From: Yersinia similis
GTDB lineage: Bacteria > Pseudomonadota > Gammaproteobacteria > Enterobacterales > Enterobacteriaceae
Direction: 5' to 3'
NCBI RefSeq assembly: GCF_001053095.1
Contig: NZ_CGBP01000002.1
Location: 186,001-250,000 of the forward strand
DNA: 64,000 bases
This document shows, one piece after another, positions 1-7,228 of this stretch; the stretch's first letter is position 1, and every line of letters begins with the position of its first letter. A program made the translations under genes and the position numbers. The notes under the pieces are model-generated. The model was not told the origin of the DNA and made no database searches. It saw nothing but the letters and a program-made list of their open reading frames with translations.

Positions 1-117
1 TGATGAGCCAGGGATACTGCATCAACTTATTCTAGCTACTGATAAATTTGCTCACTGACTCTACGCATTTAAGGATACTGACTCCCGCGGGTTAAGGCCT
101 ACGGGAGCATTTCGCGA

Positions 118-348
118 TTACTTCACTTTGGGTTCATACGGCAGTCGAGATAATTTTTTGGACTCGATACGGTAATGTGCCAGCCGCTGCAAAAAATACT
201 CGCGTAGAGCTTCGGGTTGTTCTCTGGCCACCATCTCAGGGATAACGGGCATGTTGTAGCGCTCTTTAAATACAACACCAGAGGCGGCAAGGTCAACGTT
301 CATTTTTGCCGTTTCTTCGTCAGAAAGCTCTACCAAGTTATATCCCAT
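118..348 (-). CDS. holE: DNA polymerase III theta subunit
   Basis: Small subunit that binds the epsilon proofreading exonuclease (DnaQ) in the Pol III core and stabilises it. The 76-residue product matches the HolE pattern throughout: an N-terminal [18 protein letters not shown] segment, a central [14 protein letters not shown] block, REQPE, and the C-terminal LSRLPYEPK tail. An open frame runs 13 codons further upstream, but the ATG at 348 has an AAGGAGG ribosome site directly in front, so I start there. It lies near yobA-yebZ-yebY, as in E. coli. A 6-bp CTCCCG/CGGGAG hairpin lies downstream (about 80-106) but has no clear U-run. Confidence 0.93.
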   Translation of the reverse strand: MGYNLVELSDEETAKMNVDLAASGVVFKERYNMPVIPEMVAREQPEALREYFLQRLAHYRIESKKLSRLPYEPKVK

Positions 349-751
349 TTCTACCTCCTTCTTAGTCCATCGGCGTTGATAGCGCAAAAGGTAATGCAGA
401 CAGTAGATATTGGCAAGTCAGTAATGTTGCCAGCCATAGCATCTCAGGGGATGACTGTCGTGGAATAAGACTCATTCTCTGATATTGAAAGTTATTATTA
501 AGTGATCACCAATCCCAATAGGAATCATTATCTTTAGTGATTATAAAATAATGTGAATGATTATCATGATGCTTTGGTATTTATTTTCACTTATTTTTAT
601 TGTTTATTTACAATTAGATATCAATAAGTTGAATTATTTATGTCTTTTGATAAATAATAATGTGAATAGGGTGTTCTTATTTTGTTTTTATCTTGGCATA
701 ATACACCAAGTTAATTATTTCTTGCCCATGTTAAAAAGTAAGGGAATTATT
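349..751. other. holE-ftnA intergenic region
   Basis: About 400 bases between divergent genes. It is strongly AT-rich toward ftnA and holds two Fur-like boxes, described separately. An open frame runs upstream of the ftnA ATG from 557, but its hydrophobic, low-complexity translation and its lack of similarity to ferritins argue that it is leader DNA. Confidence 0.5.
523..571 (+). promoter_or_regulatory. two Fur-box-like sites upstream of ftnA
   Basis: At 553-571 the 19 bases match 14 of 19 positions of the Fur consensus GATAATGATAATCATTATC. At 523-532 the ten bases AATCATTATC match the 3' half exactly. E. coli ftnA is activated by Fur through displacement of H-NS at several upstream Fur sites, so the arrangement fits. 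Binding here is inferred. Confidence 0.45.
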
Positions 752-1261
752 ATGTTGAAAAAAGAAATGGCACAAAAACTCAATGAGCAGCTGAATCTGG
801 AGTTTTACTCTGCGAATCTTTATTTGCAAATGAGTGCTTGGTGCAGCGATAAAGGTTTTGAAGGTGCGGCTGCATTTTTAAAAAAGCATTCTCAAGAAGA
901 AATGCAACATATGGAGCGTTTGTTTGAATATCTCAGTGGAACTGGCTCTATGCCTATATTGGGTACGATCACCGCTCCACCTGTAGATTTCACATCATTA
1001 GCAGATGTATTCAAGCTTACGTATGAGCATGAGCAATTAATTACCACTCAAATTAATGAGCTTGCCCATGTTGCGATGACTACTCATGATTACTCCACAT
1101 TCAACTTCCTACAGTGGTATGTTGCTGAACAACATGAGGAAGAGAAACTGTTTAAATCCATTTTGGATAAACTGGCTCTGGTGGGTAATAGCGGTAACTC
1201 GTTGTTCTTCGTCGATAAAGACTTGAAAACAATGGCAGCCCAAGGCTACACGTCAGCTTAA
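752..1261 (+). CDS. ftnA: bacterial non-haem ferritin
   Basis: Iron-storage ferritin of 169 residues that forms a 24-mer shell and oxidises Fe(II) at a ferroxidase centre. The four-helix ferritin core is evident: [17 protein letters not shown], then [25 protein letters not shown] with the E-x2-H ferroxidase residues, [16 protein letters not shown], and [18 protein letters not shown]. Length and ends match E. coli FtnA. A longer frame opens at 557, but ferritin similarity begins exactly at the ATG at 752, preceded by an AAGGGAA ribosome site. A GC hairpin downstream probably terminates it. Confidence 0.95.
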   Translation: MLKKEMAQKLNEQLNLEFYSANLYLQMSAWCSDKGFEGAAAFLKKHSQEEMQHMERLFEYLSGTGSMPILGTITAPPVDFTSLADVFKLTYEHEQLITTQINELAHVAMTTHDYSTFNFLQWYVAEQHEEEKLFKSILDKLALVGNSGNSLFFVDKDLKTMAAQGYTSA

Positions 1262-1280
1262 CCAGTATTGAAAAATATTC

Positions 1281-1319
1281 GCCGCGGTACTGCTATCAGT
1301 GACTGCGGCTTTGTTGTTG
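1281..1319 (+). terminator. probable terminator of ftnA
   Basis: GCCGCgGTACTG pairs imperfectly with CAGTGACTGCGGC (stem arms within 1281-1309), followed by a T-rich stretch broken by G residues. It lies 20 bases after the ftnA stop. The rest of 1320-1632 shows no convincing gene. Confidence 0.5.
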
Positions 1320-1632
1320 TCTATATCCCGCGGTCCTTGCCTTTTCTTGCTCCTCTGTTTTTTACTGATTCTATGCTGGCAGCATTTAGCTTGGCTATAG
1401 CCACTCGACTTGCTACATTCAAATCGTTATCATTTGCAATAACGGTAATAGAGTGAGTTGAATTTTCATTCCTTTATTGGTTATATTTCAATCATAACTT
1501 GGTTTCTGGCGTTTTATTTTGTGTACTACCTCACAGGTAGTGCATTTGACTGGAAGTGATAGGGGTTTACGCTGCCAACATAGGATATGGTTGGTAGTAG
1601 ACGATTCTTCCCCCATCGATTAAGGGACACTT

Positions 1633-2019
1633 ATGTTTATTCGTAAAATACGCTCATCTTGCCGCATGTTGTCGGCTCTTATTGTGTTATTTGTTGGCCT
1701 TTCCAGCCAGCAAGCGCTTGCTCATGCGCATTTAAAAGCGGAGACCCCGGCTGCAGATGCCACTATAAATGCTGCACCTGAAGCCTTGACGCTGGGATTC
1801 TCTGAGGGTATTGAGCTGAGCTTCAGTGGTGTTAAAGTCACTGGCCCGGATAATAATGTGGTCAAAACCGGTGATCTTAAATTAGATCCCGTTAATAACA
1901 CCCAACTGATTTTGCCGATTGACCATGCTTTAACCGCTGGTAAATATAATGTCTCATGGCACGTTGTTTCTGTTGATGGTCATAAGACTAAAGGCACTTA
2001 CAGCTTCACTGTGAAATAG
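1633..2019 (+). CDS. yobA: CopC-type periplasmic copper-binding protein YobA
   Basis: Periplasmic beta-sandwich protein of the CopC family, 128 residues. A signal peptide ends near residue 30 (QQALA|HAHLK), leaving the mature protein starting with His, which is the usual CopC copper-ligand arrangement. The body ETPAADATI, LGFSEGIELSFSGV and the C-terminal SWHVVSVDGHKTKGTYSF are family-typical, and the histidines in WHVVSVDGH are further likely ligands. It lies 2 bases upstream of the CopD-like gene and forms yobA-yebZ-yebY, known in enterics as a copper-linked operon. Confidence 0.9.
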   Translation: MFIRKIRSSCRMLSALIVLFVGLSSQQALAHAHLKAETPAADATINAAPEALTLGFSEGIELSFSGVKVTGPDNNVVKTGDLKLDPVNNTQLILPIDHALTAGKYNVSWHVVSVDGHKTKGTYSFTVK

Positions 2020-2021
2020 AT

Positions 2022-2906
2022 ATGTCTTTGGCGACTCTATTCGTTCTGTGTCGCTTTCTGCACTTTATGGCGGTGATGCTGATGTTTGGCATCACTGTAT
2101 TCACCGCCTTTTTGGCACCAGATCGTTTTTCTTCAGTACTAAAAAAACGCCTGTCACCTTTACTCGTCCTCAGTACGCTGCTAGGGCTGATTTCTGCTGT
2201 GGGAATTTTGGCTATTCAAGCTGGAATGATGGGGGATGGCTGGGCAGATACCTACCGATTGACTGTCTGGTGGGCCGTCTTAGGGACGCGATTTGGTCAG
2301 GTATGGCAATGGCATATTGGCTTGTCCATCTTGAGTATGTGGATCGTTTTATTGGGTATAACACGTACGTATGACTGGCTGGTAGTCGGTTGCTCAACAT
2401 TGTTGCTCGCGAGTCTGGCTTTTGCGGGGCATGCAGCGATGTATGATGGGGTGCTTGGATGGGTTCACCAAACTAATCAAGTTATCCACCTGCTCAGTAC
2501 CGGGTACTGGCTGGGATGTTTACCGCCACTGCTTGTTTGCCTGGCATATACTCGAGACAAGGATGCCAAACGTGAAGCGATCACGGCATTAATTCGATTC
2601 TCGGGTTGGGGGCACTTGGCTGTTGCTTTGGTATTGATAACTGGGGTAATAAATAGCCTCATTATGCTGCAAGATGCCACGCTGACGCTGACATCAAATT
2701 ATCAGATGCTTTTACTGTATAAAGTCATATTGGTGGTATTCATGCTTGCTGTTGCGTTGATTAACCGTTACCGAATTGTCCCGATGCTCAAGCAATTACC
2801 CACGAAAGCACATCACTGGTTAGTCATTAATAGCTGCTTTGAAATCGTGCTTGGCGCGGCAGTACTACTGCTGGTCAGTGTTTTTGCCACAATGGCCCCA
2901 GTATAG
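2022..2906 (+). CDS. yebZ: CopD-family inner-membrane protein YebZ
   Basis: Polytopic membrane protein of 294 residues with about eight hydrophobic segments, matching the CopD family, which acts with CopC proteins in copper handling. An early RFLHFMAVMLMFG segment carries the conserved membrane His, and histidines recur in the GHAAMYDGVLGWVHQTNQVIH stretch. Its start lies only 2 bases beyond the yobA stop, so the two are translationally close. Direction of copper transport is not established for this family member. Confidence 0.9.
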   Translation: MSLATLFVLCRFLHFMAVMLMFGITVFTAFLAPDRFSSVLKKRLSPLLVLSTLLGLISAVGILAIQAGMMGDGWADTYRLTVWWAVLGTRFGQVWQWHIGLSILSMWIVLLGITRTYDWLVVGCSTLLLASLAFAGHAAMYDGVLGWVHQTNQVIHLLSTGYWLGCLPPLLVCLAYTRDKDAKREAITALIRFSGWGHLAVALVLITGVINSLIMLQDATLTLTSNYQMLLLYKVILVVFMLAVALINRYRIVPMLKQLPTKAHHWLVINSCFEIVLGAAVLLLVSVFATMAPV

Positions 2907-3002
2907 TGGGCAAGAATAGACGGTAGATATTGACGGTGAGCTTGCATCAACTCCTCAGTATGCGAGAAAATCAAAACAATCGGCTAATTGAGGGTAATTA
3001 AG

Positions 3003-3344
3003 ATGAAAGGTTTTGTGCTAATGCTGTCGCTATTGATTCTGTCAGCTAATGCTATGGCTGCCGGGAAGATTATCACGGTCAGTAAATTTGAATTTGGTAA
3101 ACAGTGGGCATTTACCCGTGAAGAAGTGATGTTAGAGTGCCGGGCAGGCAATGCTTTGTTTGTGATTAATCCTGCCACTTTAGTGCAATATCCCCTGAAT
3201 GATATTGCTACTGAACAAATGAAGTCTGGTCATGTATTAGCCAAACCGTTAGATGTATTGTTACTGAACGACAGCAATAACCCAGGGCAGAAAATGAGTT
3301 TGGCACCTTTCCAACAACGTGCAATGGCGCTTTGCCAACAGTAA
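3003..3344 (+). CDS. yebY: YebY family (DUF2511) periplasmic protein
   Basis: Third gene of the yobA-yebZ-yebY operon. The 113-residue product has an N-terminal signal peptide ([21 protein letters not shown]) and a small domain with two cysteines ([11 protein letters not shown] and ALCQQ at the C-terminus) that could form a disulfide. An in-frame TTG at 2988 precedes it, but the ATG at 3003 follows GAGGGT and begins the signal peptide. Recent work links the family to copper or haem-related periplasmic roles, but I assign no reaction. Confidence 0.85.
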   Translation: MKGFVLMLSLLILSANAMAAGKIITVSKFEFGKQWAFTREEVMLECRAGNALFVINPATLVQYPLNDIATEQMKSGHVLAKPLDVLLLNDSNNPGQKMSLAPFQQRAMALCQQ

Positions 3345-3490
3345 ATAATGCTACGTTAACTACATGAAAAATTAAAGATTACTTTACCGCATATTTATTT
3401 TTACTCGGGTGAGGTTGTAAATTTTTTTAATTAATTCACATGAGTGATTATTTAGTTCTGCTACAAGGTTGGCGAAATGTCGGTACTCGG

Positions 3491-3500
3491 CTACGCTTAA
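3491..3500 (+). promoter_or_regulatory. sigma-S type -10 element of sdsR
   Basis: CTACGCTTAA is a near-ideal extended -10 element for RpoS (KCTAYRCTTAA). It ends three bases before the start of the SdsR homologue, fitting SdsR's known sigma-S dependence in E. coli and Salmonella. Confidence 0.7.
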
Positions 3501-3503
3501 GAA

Positions 3504-3607
3504 GTACGGCTGAATAAGCTTACATTAATACCAACTTTTAGCGCACGGCTCTTTCCCAAGAGCCATTTCCCTAGACCGAATATCAGGAATCGTGTTCGGT
3601 CTTTTTT
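3504..3607 (+). ncRNA. sdsR: SdsR (RyeB) small regulatory RNA
   Basis: The segment carries the conserved SdsR core, ACTTTTAGCGCACGGCTCT followed by CCCAAGAGCCATTTCCCT, then a terminator stem AGACCGAA/TTCGGTCT and a run of six T. From the inferred start to the end of the T-run it is 104 nt, the size of the E. coli RNA. It lies just downstream of yebY, the conserved location. SdsR is an Hfq-binding RNA of stationary phase that represses porin, mutS and other mRNAs in enterics. The opposite strand encodes the antisense RNA SraC/RyeA in E. coli; I cannot delimit that here. Confidence 0.9.
3573..3607 (+). terminator. sdsR rho-independent terminator
   Basis: AGACCGAA (3573-3580) pairs with TTCGGTCT (3595-3602) and is followed by six T. 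It is part of the SdsR transcript. Confidence 0.85.
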
Positions 3608-3845
3608 AATTTGTTAATTTTATTTGTATTTATTCTCTCCGTTCGAAAATGGTCTAAATTTTTATATTCGGCCTAAATCTTAACCCACTCATTTTACGCG
3701 AATCCAGGGACACATTAATCATTTTCATCGACTTGTGACCAAGCCGTTTTGGGGCGAACTCTTTCCCATATTCAGCCTCATAAAGTTGCCATGTCAAGCT
3801 GCGGGTCTCGTGAAAACGGGGGGGGATATGTCATAAACCAGATAG

Positions 3846-4068
3846 GTTGCTTTCAATGTTTTAACAAATACTTCTGTGAGTGGCAATCGGGTAACCTTGC
3901 CAGAGGGATTGAAGTGTTCTTAAGGCCGACGAGTTAACATGCTGGAAGTCATATCGTATAGCGCTTGATGATATTGATGTGAGTGCAGCGCCGGATATCA
4001 TGTGGCCCGTTTCTCCAGATAACATAAAATTGCCGGTGGTTTTAACCAAAGCAAAACTGGGCAATTAA
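3846..4068 (+). pseudogene. frameshifted 3' fragment of an unknown gene
   Basis: The plus strand reads as coding sequence in two joined frames. From 3846 it gives VAFNVLTNTSVSGNRVTLPEGLK; a one-base shift near 3915 then continues as VLKADELTCWKSYRIALDD, running on to a TAA at 4066 with the ending VVLTKAKLGN. Upstream the frame is broken by stops. I do not recognise the family. It looks like the decayed C-terminal part of a gene at the edge of an accessory patch. The minus-strand frame over the same bases is probably a shadow. Confidence 0.4.
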
Positions 4069-4080
4069 GCCCAGCCTATT

Positions 4081-4407
4081 TCAGTCATACAACCAGCGAC
4101 CAGCCTTGGCGGACTCAATAAGCATCCCTATGGTGAAATCTGGAACAGGTATGGGCGCTGTTTTTTTGAATGGATTGAAAGAAAAAGGAACGTCAGGGAA
4201 GTAATTTTTAATATTGAAATTACCTCTTTGTACAGAGAACTCTTTAAAGAAGTCATTCATTAAATCTTCTATTTCAAGCTCATCAATACTTAGGTCAGTG
4301 TCTAAGTCTGTATCAGGGGTCAAAGATACTGGCTTTCTCTTGAACACATAGACGCCAGCATAAGGCCGGACAAGATCATAAATTCGTTGTTCAATATCAT
4401 CTACCAT
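4081..4407 (-). CDS. DUF1493 (acyl-carrier-like) protein
   Basis: Protein of 108 residues resembling the DUF1493 family: an N-terminal helix (IEQRIYDLVRPYAG), then TPDTDLDTDLSIDELEIEDLMNDFFKEF and a YFPDVPF turn. The family is distantly related to acyl carrier proteins: the LSIDELEIEDL segment sits where the DSL helix would be, but no canonical DSL phosphopantetheine serine is evident. Function is unknown. The ATG overlaps the stop of the membrane-protein gene upstream by 7 bases, so the two are surely cotranscribed and translationally coupled. Confidence 0.65.
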   Translation of the reverse strand: MVDDIEQRIYDLVRPYAGVYVFKRKPVSLTPDTDLDTDLSIDELEIEDLMNDFFKEFSVQRGNFNIKNYFPDVPFSFNPFKKTAPIPVPDFTIGMLIESAKAGRWLYD

Positions 4408-4859
4408 AGCTTATCGCCCCCCCTTGCTATCATGTTGTAGTCACGAATTGCACGGTAAGTGATTGCTGATACGTCAGCAGCAATAATGATGAGGCCAAGT
4501 AGGGGGATCGAACGACCAACAAACGGGGCGATATTACGCACCATCGCTTTTCTCGCCGTCCATGGAGTATACCCGCCTAACCATGTAGGTAGCGACATCC
4601 CAAATGGGAATTTTGTTTTCTTAAATACACTTCGTGCCGCTTTGGAGGCGTATGATGTGCCTTTTGTTGCACCTATGGGCTTTCCTCTTGTTAAGAGATT
4701 GCTTCTACCCGAAATAATCGCAACCACAGCCCCGAAATCCTGCATACCAAACTGGCTGGCAGTATTCTCACAGAAAATCATAAATAGTAGCTCACTGGCT
4801 TTTAAATTCGGCTTGCCTGCATAAAAGTACGTCCCGCCCAGCTCTTCAACTGTATCCAT
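4401..4859 (-). CDS. putative membrane protein of an accessory locus
   Basis: Protein of 152 residues beginning MDTVEELGGTYFYAGKPNL with a good AAGGA site 7 bases upstream. It has a small-residue-rich middle and one long hydrophobic segment near the C-terminus (about 121-137, GRSIPLLGLIIIAADVS). I recall similar proteins beside DUF1493 genes in enterobacterial accessory loci near secretion effectors, but I assign no function. It is first in a two-gene unit with the DUF1493 gene. Confidence 0.6.
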   Translation of the reverse strand: MDTVEELGGTYFYAGKPNLKASELLFMIFCENTASQFGMQDFGAVVAIISGRSNLLTRGKPIGATKGTSYASKAARSVFKKTKFPFGMSLPTWLGGYTPWTARKAMVRNIAPFVGRSIPLLGLIIIAADVSAITYRAIRDYNMIARGGDKLW

Positions 4860-5087
4860 AGTACATCCTTGTTATCGTGTTAATTATTGCTTAAAGCCCA
4901 TTTGCTCTTCATCAGCATATATTGTTACCTCACATGATTAAACTAGAGTGGCAAGAGATTCAGACAATCCTCAAATGTATTTAATTTCTCATTACGTTGA
5001 TATCAGCGAATTAACGCGCTAAATCACCCCAAGAGGCCAATCCTCACTTTTTAGTGTTTTTTTTATGCCCACCGGAAATTACTCACT

Positions 5088-5260
5088 ATGTCTGCTATCG
5101 ATATCACTACCATGCGCGGCGAAATGCCATGGGCGGTTGCACAGAATCTGGTATAGGCCCTCTATTACCTGAGCAAGCCGCCACTGTTACATGCTGTTCA
5201 AATGGGTTACCGACCAATTTGTTACTCGGTTGCCGCCTTCCTGCAACTCGAATTATTGGG
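5088..5260 (+). pseudogene. remnant of a phage-type gene
   Basis: An ATG at 5088 opens a frame reading MSAIDITTMRGEMP, then AVAQNL, and stops at 5154. The adjacent frame resumes with LLPEQAATVT. Joined, they look like the N-terminus of a prophage protein family that begins MSAID...RGEMP...LLP..AA. The match rests on memory and needs a search. The fragment ends in a piece of an ERIC end (5241-5257, CTGCAACTCGAATTATT). The rest of 4860-5283 shows no gene. Confidence 0.4.
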
Positions 5261-5283
5261 GGGCATTATCTTTATATTATTCT

Positions 5284-6147
5284 CTATTTGCTGATTTTTA
5301 ATTGTTCAAGCATTTTGTTTCTGGAATGCATCGTATTTTCTAACGCATTGGCATTTTTTAAATGAATCTCACCTTGAGCTCTGAATTGAAGAACATATTC
5401 ATATTCTTTTTTACTGTATTCATAGGGCTGTCTTTCGTCGGCTTTTTCAGTAGCAATTCCCCTTGTATTCAAACTTATATTATCAGGCGATCTACAAGGT
5501 TTTTCTTGGGCTGCATTTTCTTTTAGTTCACATATGTCTTGTTCATCGTATTCCACCTTGTTTTTGATGGAAATGCCTTTTTCATATTCACCAGTAAATA
5601 TGTCAACTATTTTTCTTGCTGTTGTAAGATCACAAAATCTGGCATGACCATCATGCATAAGAGCATCATAATTAGCAAAGTTTAGCATATGTTGTTTAAA
5701 TTCATCGGGAGTGACGTCATTCGGAAAAGTTACACTATCAAAATCCTTCCCATTATTACCACCTGGTGGGTAATGATTATGAGAATACATAGATTCGAAA
5801 GGATCATTATGAAGCCTTTTTACATGAACTGCATTCGTTCCTCTGTAGTACTTACCACATCCTCGATCAACGCTATTGTGAGCATTTGATGCGCATGCGT
5901 AAATCTCATCTCTAAAATGTTGTCCATCCTTATTCATCTCACCTATAACAAACCAATTTATCGAGTTTCCACTAGTGGCTACAGCCACACATACTTGCGT
6001 ATATCTATCGATATGAGGCGGCGTTTTTTCTCCAAACCTTTCATAGATCTCTGTTGGAGCATATAAATATGAAACTTCTATCGCAAATGTTCTGCCATGT
6101 ATATTACTAGGTGTGATATCTTTGTTTGATATTACATTTTCAGGCAT
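5284..6147 (-). CDS. unknown protein, candidate secreted effector
   Basis: Protein of 287 residues that I do not recognise. The first 190 residues look like one compact domain rich in His, Cys and aromatic residues, with C53, C85, C97, C172 and the motif YSHNHYPPGG near residue 125. The C-terminal 90 residues are charged and helix-prone. No signal peptide or membrane segment is seen. It follows an InvB-like chaperone gene, the usual chaperone-effector order, hence the tentative call. Its frame stays open upstream of this ATG back to the chaperone stop (40 more codons) but offers no ATG, GTG or TTG. No clear ribosome site precedes 6147. The region is AT-rich, suggesting transfer. Confidence 0.5.
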   Translation of the reverse strand: MPENVISNKDITPSNIHGRTFAIEVSYLYAPTEIYERFGEKTPPHIDRYTQVCVAVATSGNSINWFVIGEMNKDGQHFRDEIYACASNAHNSVDRGCGKYYRGTNAVHVKRLHNDPFESMYSHNHYPPGGNNGKDFDSVTFPNDVTPDEFKQHMLNFANYDALMHDGHARFCDLTTARKIVDIFTGEYEKGISIKNKVEYDEQDICELKENAAQEKPCRSPDNISLNTRGIATEKADERQPYEYSKKEYEYVLQFRAQGEIHLKNANALENTMHSRNKMLEQLKISK

Positions 6148-6270
6148 GTTACTTACGCTTTCAATTTCTTTTGCTAAGCAAAAATCTCCATCTAAATAGG
6201 TGTTTGTCAGGTTTTTTTCTGTAGTACTTGAAAGGGGTAAATTAATTATTTTATATTTAACTCTTGAGTT

Positions 6271-6711
6271 TTATTTGTAATCTAGTAATGTTTGGAAGTT
6301 TGATGATGTTTTGTAAAAAGACTCTATGGCTTCTATGAACAAACTGTCATCGGAAAAAATACGTGGATTGATTAATGCTTTTAACTCATATCCATTTGTG
6401 TTTTTACCAATGGTGACTCTGTCGGTTTCTGCATAACTTACAGGTTGGGTTAATATGTTTAATATGCTTTCAATGTTTGTCAAAATTTGATTCTCTGTTA
6501 TAGAGAAGGAAGACCAAAACCACAATCTATCATTTTCTACAGATATGTTTGTACAAATCCCGCCTTTAAATACGATTTGAATTGGAGACAATAAATCAAA
6601 ATTTCGGCAATAACTTTCAGGTACGCCTATTTTAATAAGGGCGCTACGAGTTACTTCTCCTATGCTACGATTGGAGTTTTGTTTGAATGACAAAGGACTT
6701 AATATTTCCAT
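6271..6711 (-). CDS. InvB/SpaK-like type III secretion chaperone
   Basis: Protein of about 146 residues resembling class IB secretion chaperones such as Salmonella InvB. The pattern runs from an N-terminal helix, through VENDRLWFWSSFS (compare the DDVWIWAQL stretch of InvB), to a C-terminal block ELKALINPRIFSDDSLF then FIEAIESFYK (compare LKALVHPDFLSDGEKF). Such chaperones are small acidic cytosolic dimers that bind the N-terminus of effectors. A TTG at 6714 is one codon upstream of the ATG chosen here. The AT-rich composition differs from the flagellar genes. The identification rests on remembered sequence and is not certain. Confidence 0.6.
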   Translation of the reverse strand: MEILSPLSFKQNSNRSIGEVTRSALIKIGVPESYCRNFDLLSPIQIVFKGGICTNISVENDRLWFWSSFSITENQILTNIESILNILTQPVSYAETDRVTIGKNTNGYELKALINPRIFSDDSLFIEAIESFYKTSSNFQTLLDYK

Positions 6712-6792
6712 CAACTGTTAATCCTATATCCTTTTTTTTATAAACTAAAGATATTACAAATGTATTTTCAAGGTGTTAACCCTATGTACAAC

Positions 6793-6919
6793 TATACCCA
6801 AAATAATTCGAGTTGCATGAAGGTGGCAACGGAGTAAGTCCCCAGAAACTTACTGTAGTAAGTGACTGGGGGGAACGACGGTAGTCAACGTATATGCAAC
6901 TTGATGTATGACGGGAATA
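6793..6919. repeat. full-length ERIC element
   Basis: 127 bases, the canonical ERIC length, with complementary ends (TATACCCAAAATAATTCGAG and a CGTATATGCAAC..GTATGACGGG end) and the ERIC core AAGTCCCCAGaaacTTAC / GTAAGTGACTGGGG. It separates the accessory patch from flhBAE. The remainder of 6715-7228 holds a FlhDC-like box and an ERIC half-fragment. Confidence 0.85.
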
Positions 6920-7085
6920 AGTTTAAATAATTTTAATTTAGAAAGAATGGACATTATTTCAAAAAAGAGAATTAATTTTTGTAATTAAAAAATAGTTGCC
7001 ATAAAAGATTTACCTTTGCCTTCTTCTTGGTCTCCGCGCCACCAAACCTTTGCAAGGTGCAATTGAAGTCCGGCAGTTGTTGTTC

Positions 7086-7129
7086 AATCTATCAAATAAC
7101 CCCCTGAATAATGCGTTGTTCCGAGCATA
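7086..7129 (+). promoter_or_regulatory. FlhD4C2-like box upstream of flhB
   Basis: AAATAACC (7094-7101), a 12-nt spacer, CGTTGTTC (7114-7121), then three bases and GCATA. This follows the class 2 consensus AAATA(A/G)CG-N10-12-CG(C/T)TATTT-N3-(C/G)C(A/G)TT with few mismatches. It lies about 110 bases before the flhB start. Confidence 0.45.
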
Positions 7130-7141
7130 AGCTCACCCATT

Positions 7142-7192
7142 TACCCGTCATACTTCGAGTTGCATATACGTTGGCTGCTGTCCCTCTGACTA
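7142..7192. repeat. ERIC half-fragment in the flhB leader
   Basis: CCCGTCATACTTCGAGTTGC and the following ATATACGTTGGCTGC resemble the reverse complement of one ERIC terminus, as in the full element at 6793-6919. The match fades after about 50 bases. It lies inside the likely 5' leader of flhB. Confidence 0.55.
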
Positions 7193-7228
7193 ACACAGGA
7201 ACGCTCACGTTGAACAGGAATACCTGCA

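Noticed and set aside
557-751. 65-residue N-terminal extension of ferritin
   Set aside because: The reading frame is open, but the translation is hydrophobic low-complexity sequence from an AT-rich leader with Fur-like sites, and ferritin similarity begins at 752 with a ribosome site.
1268-1456. 62-codon frame after ftnA
   Set aside because: It overlaps the probable ftnA terminator, starts from a non-ATG codon and has no family character.
3861-4064. 67-codon minus-strand frame
   Set aside because: The opposite strand reads better as a decayed gene with a natural C-terminus, so this is likely a shadow.
5284-6147. Naming the effector candidate as a known cyclomodulin or protease
   Set aside because: I could not place a convincing catalytic triad or a canonical metal motif, so it stays unknown.
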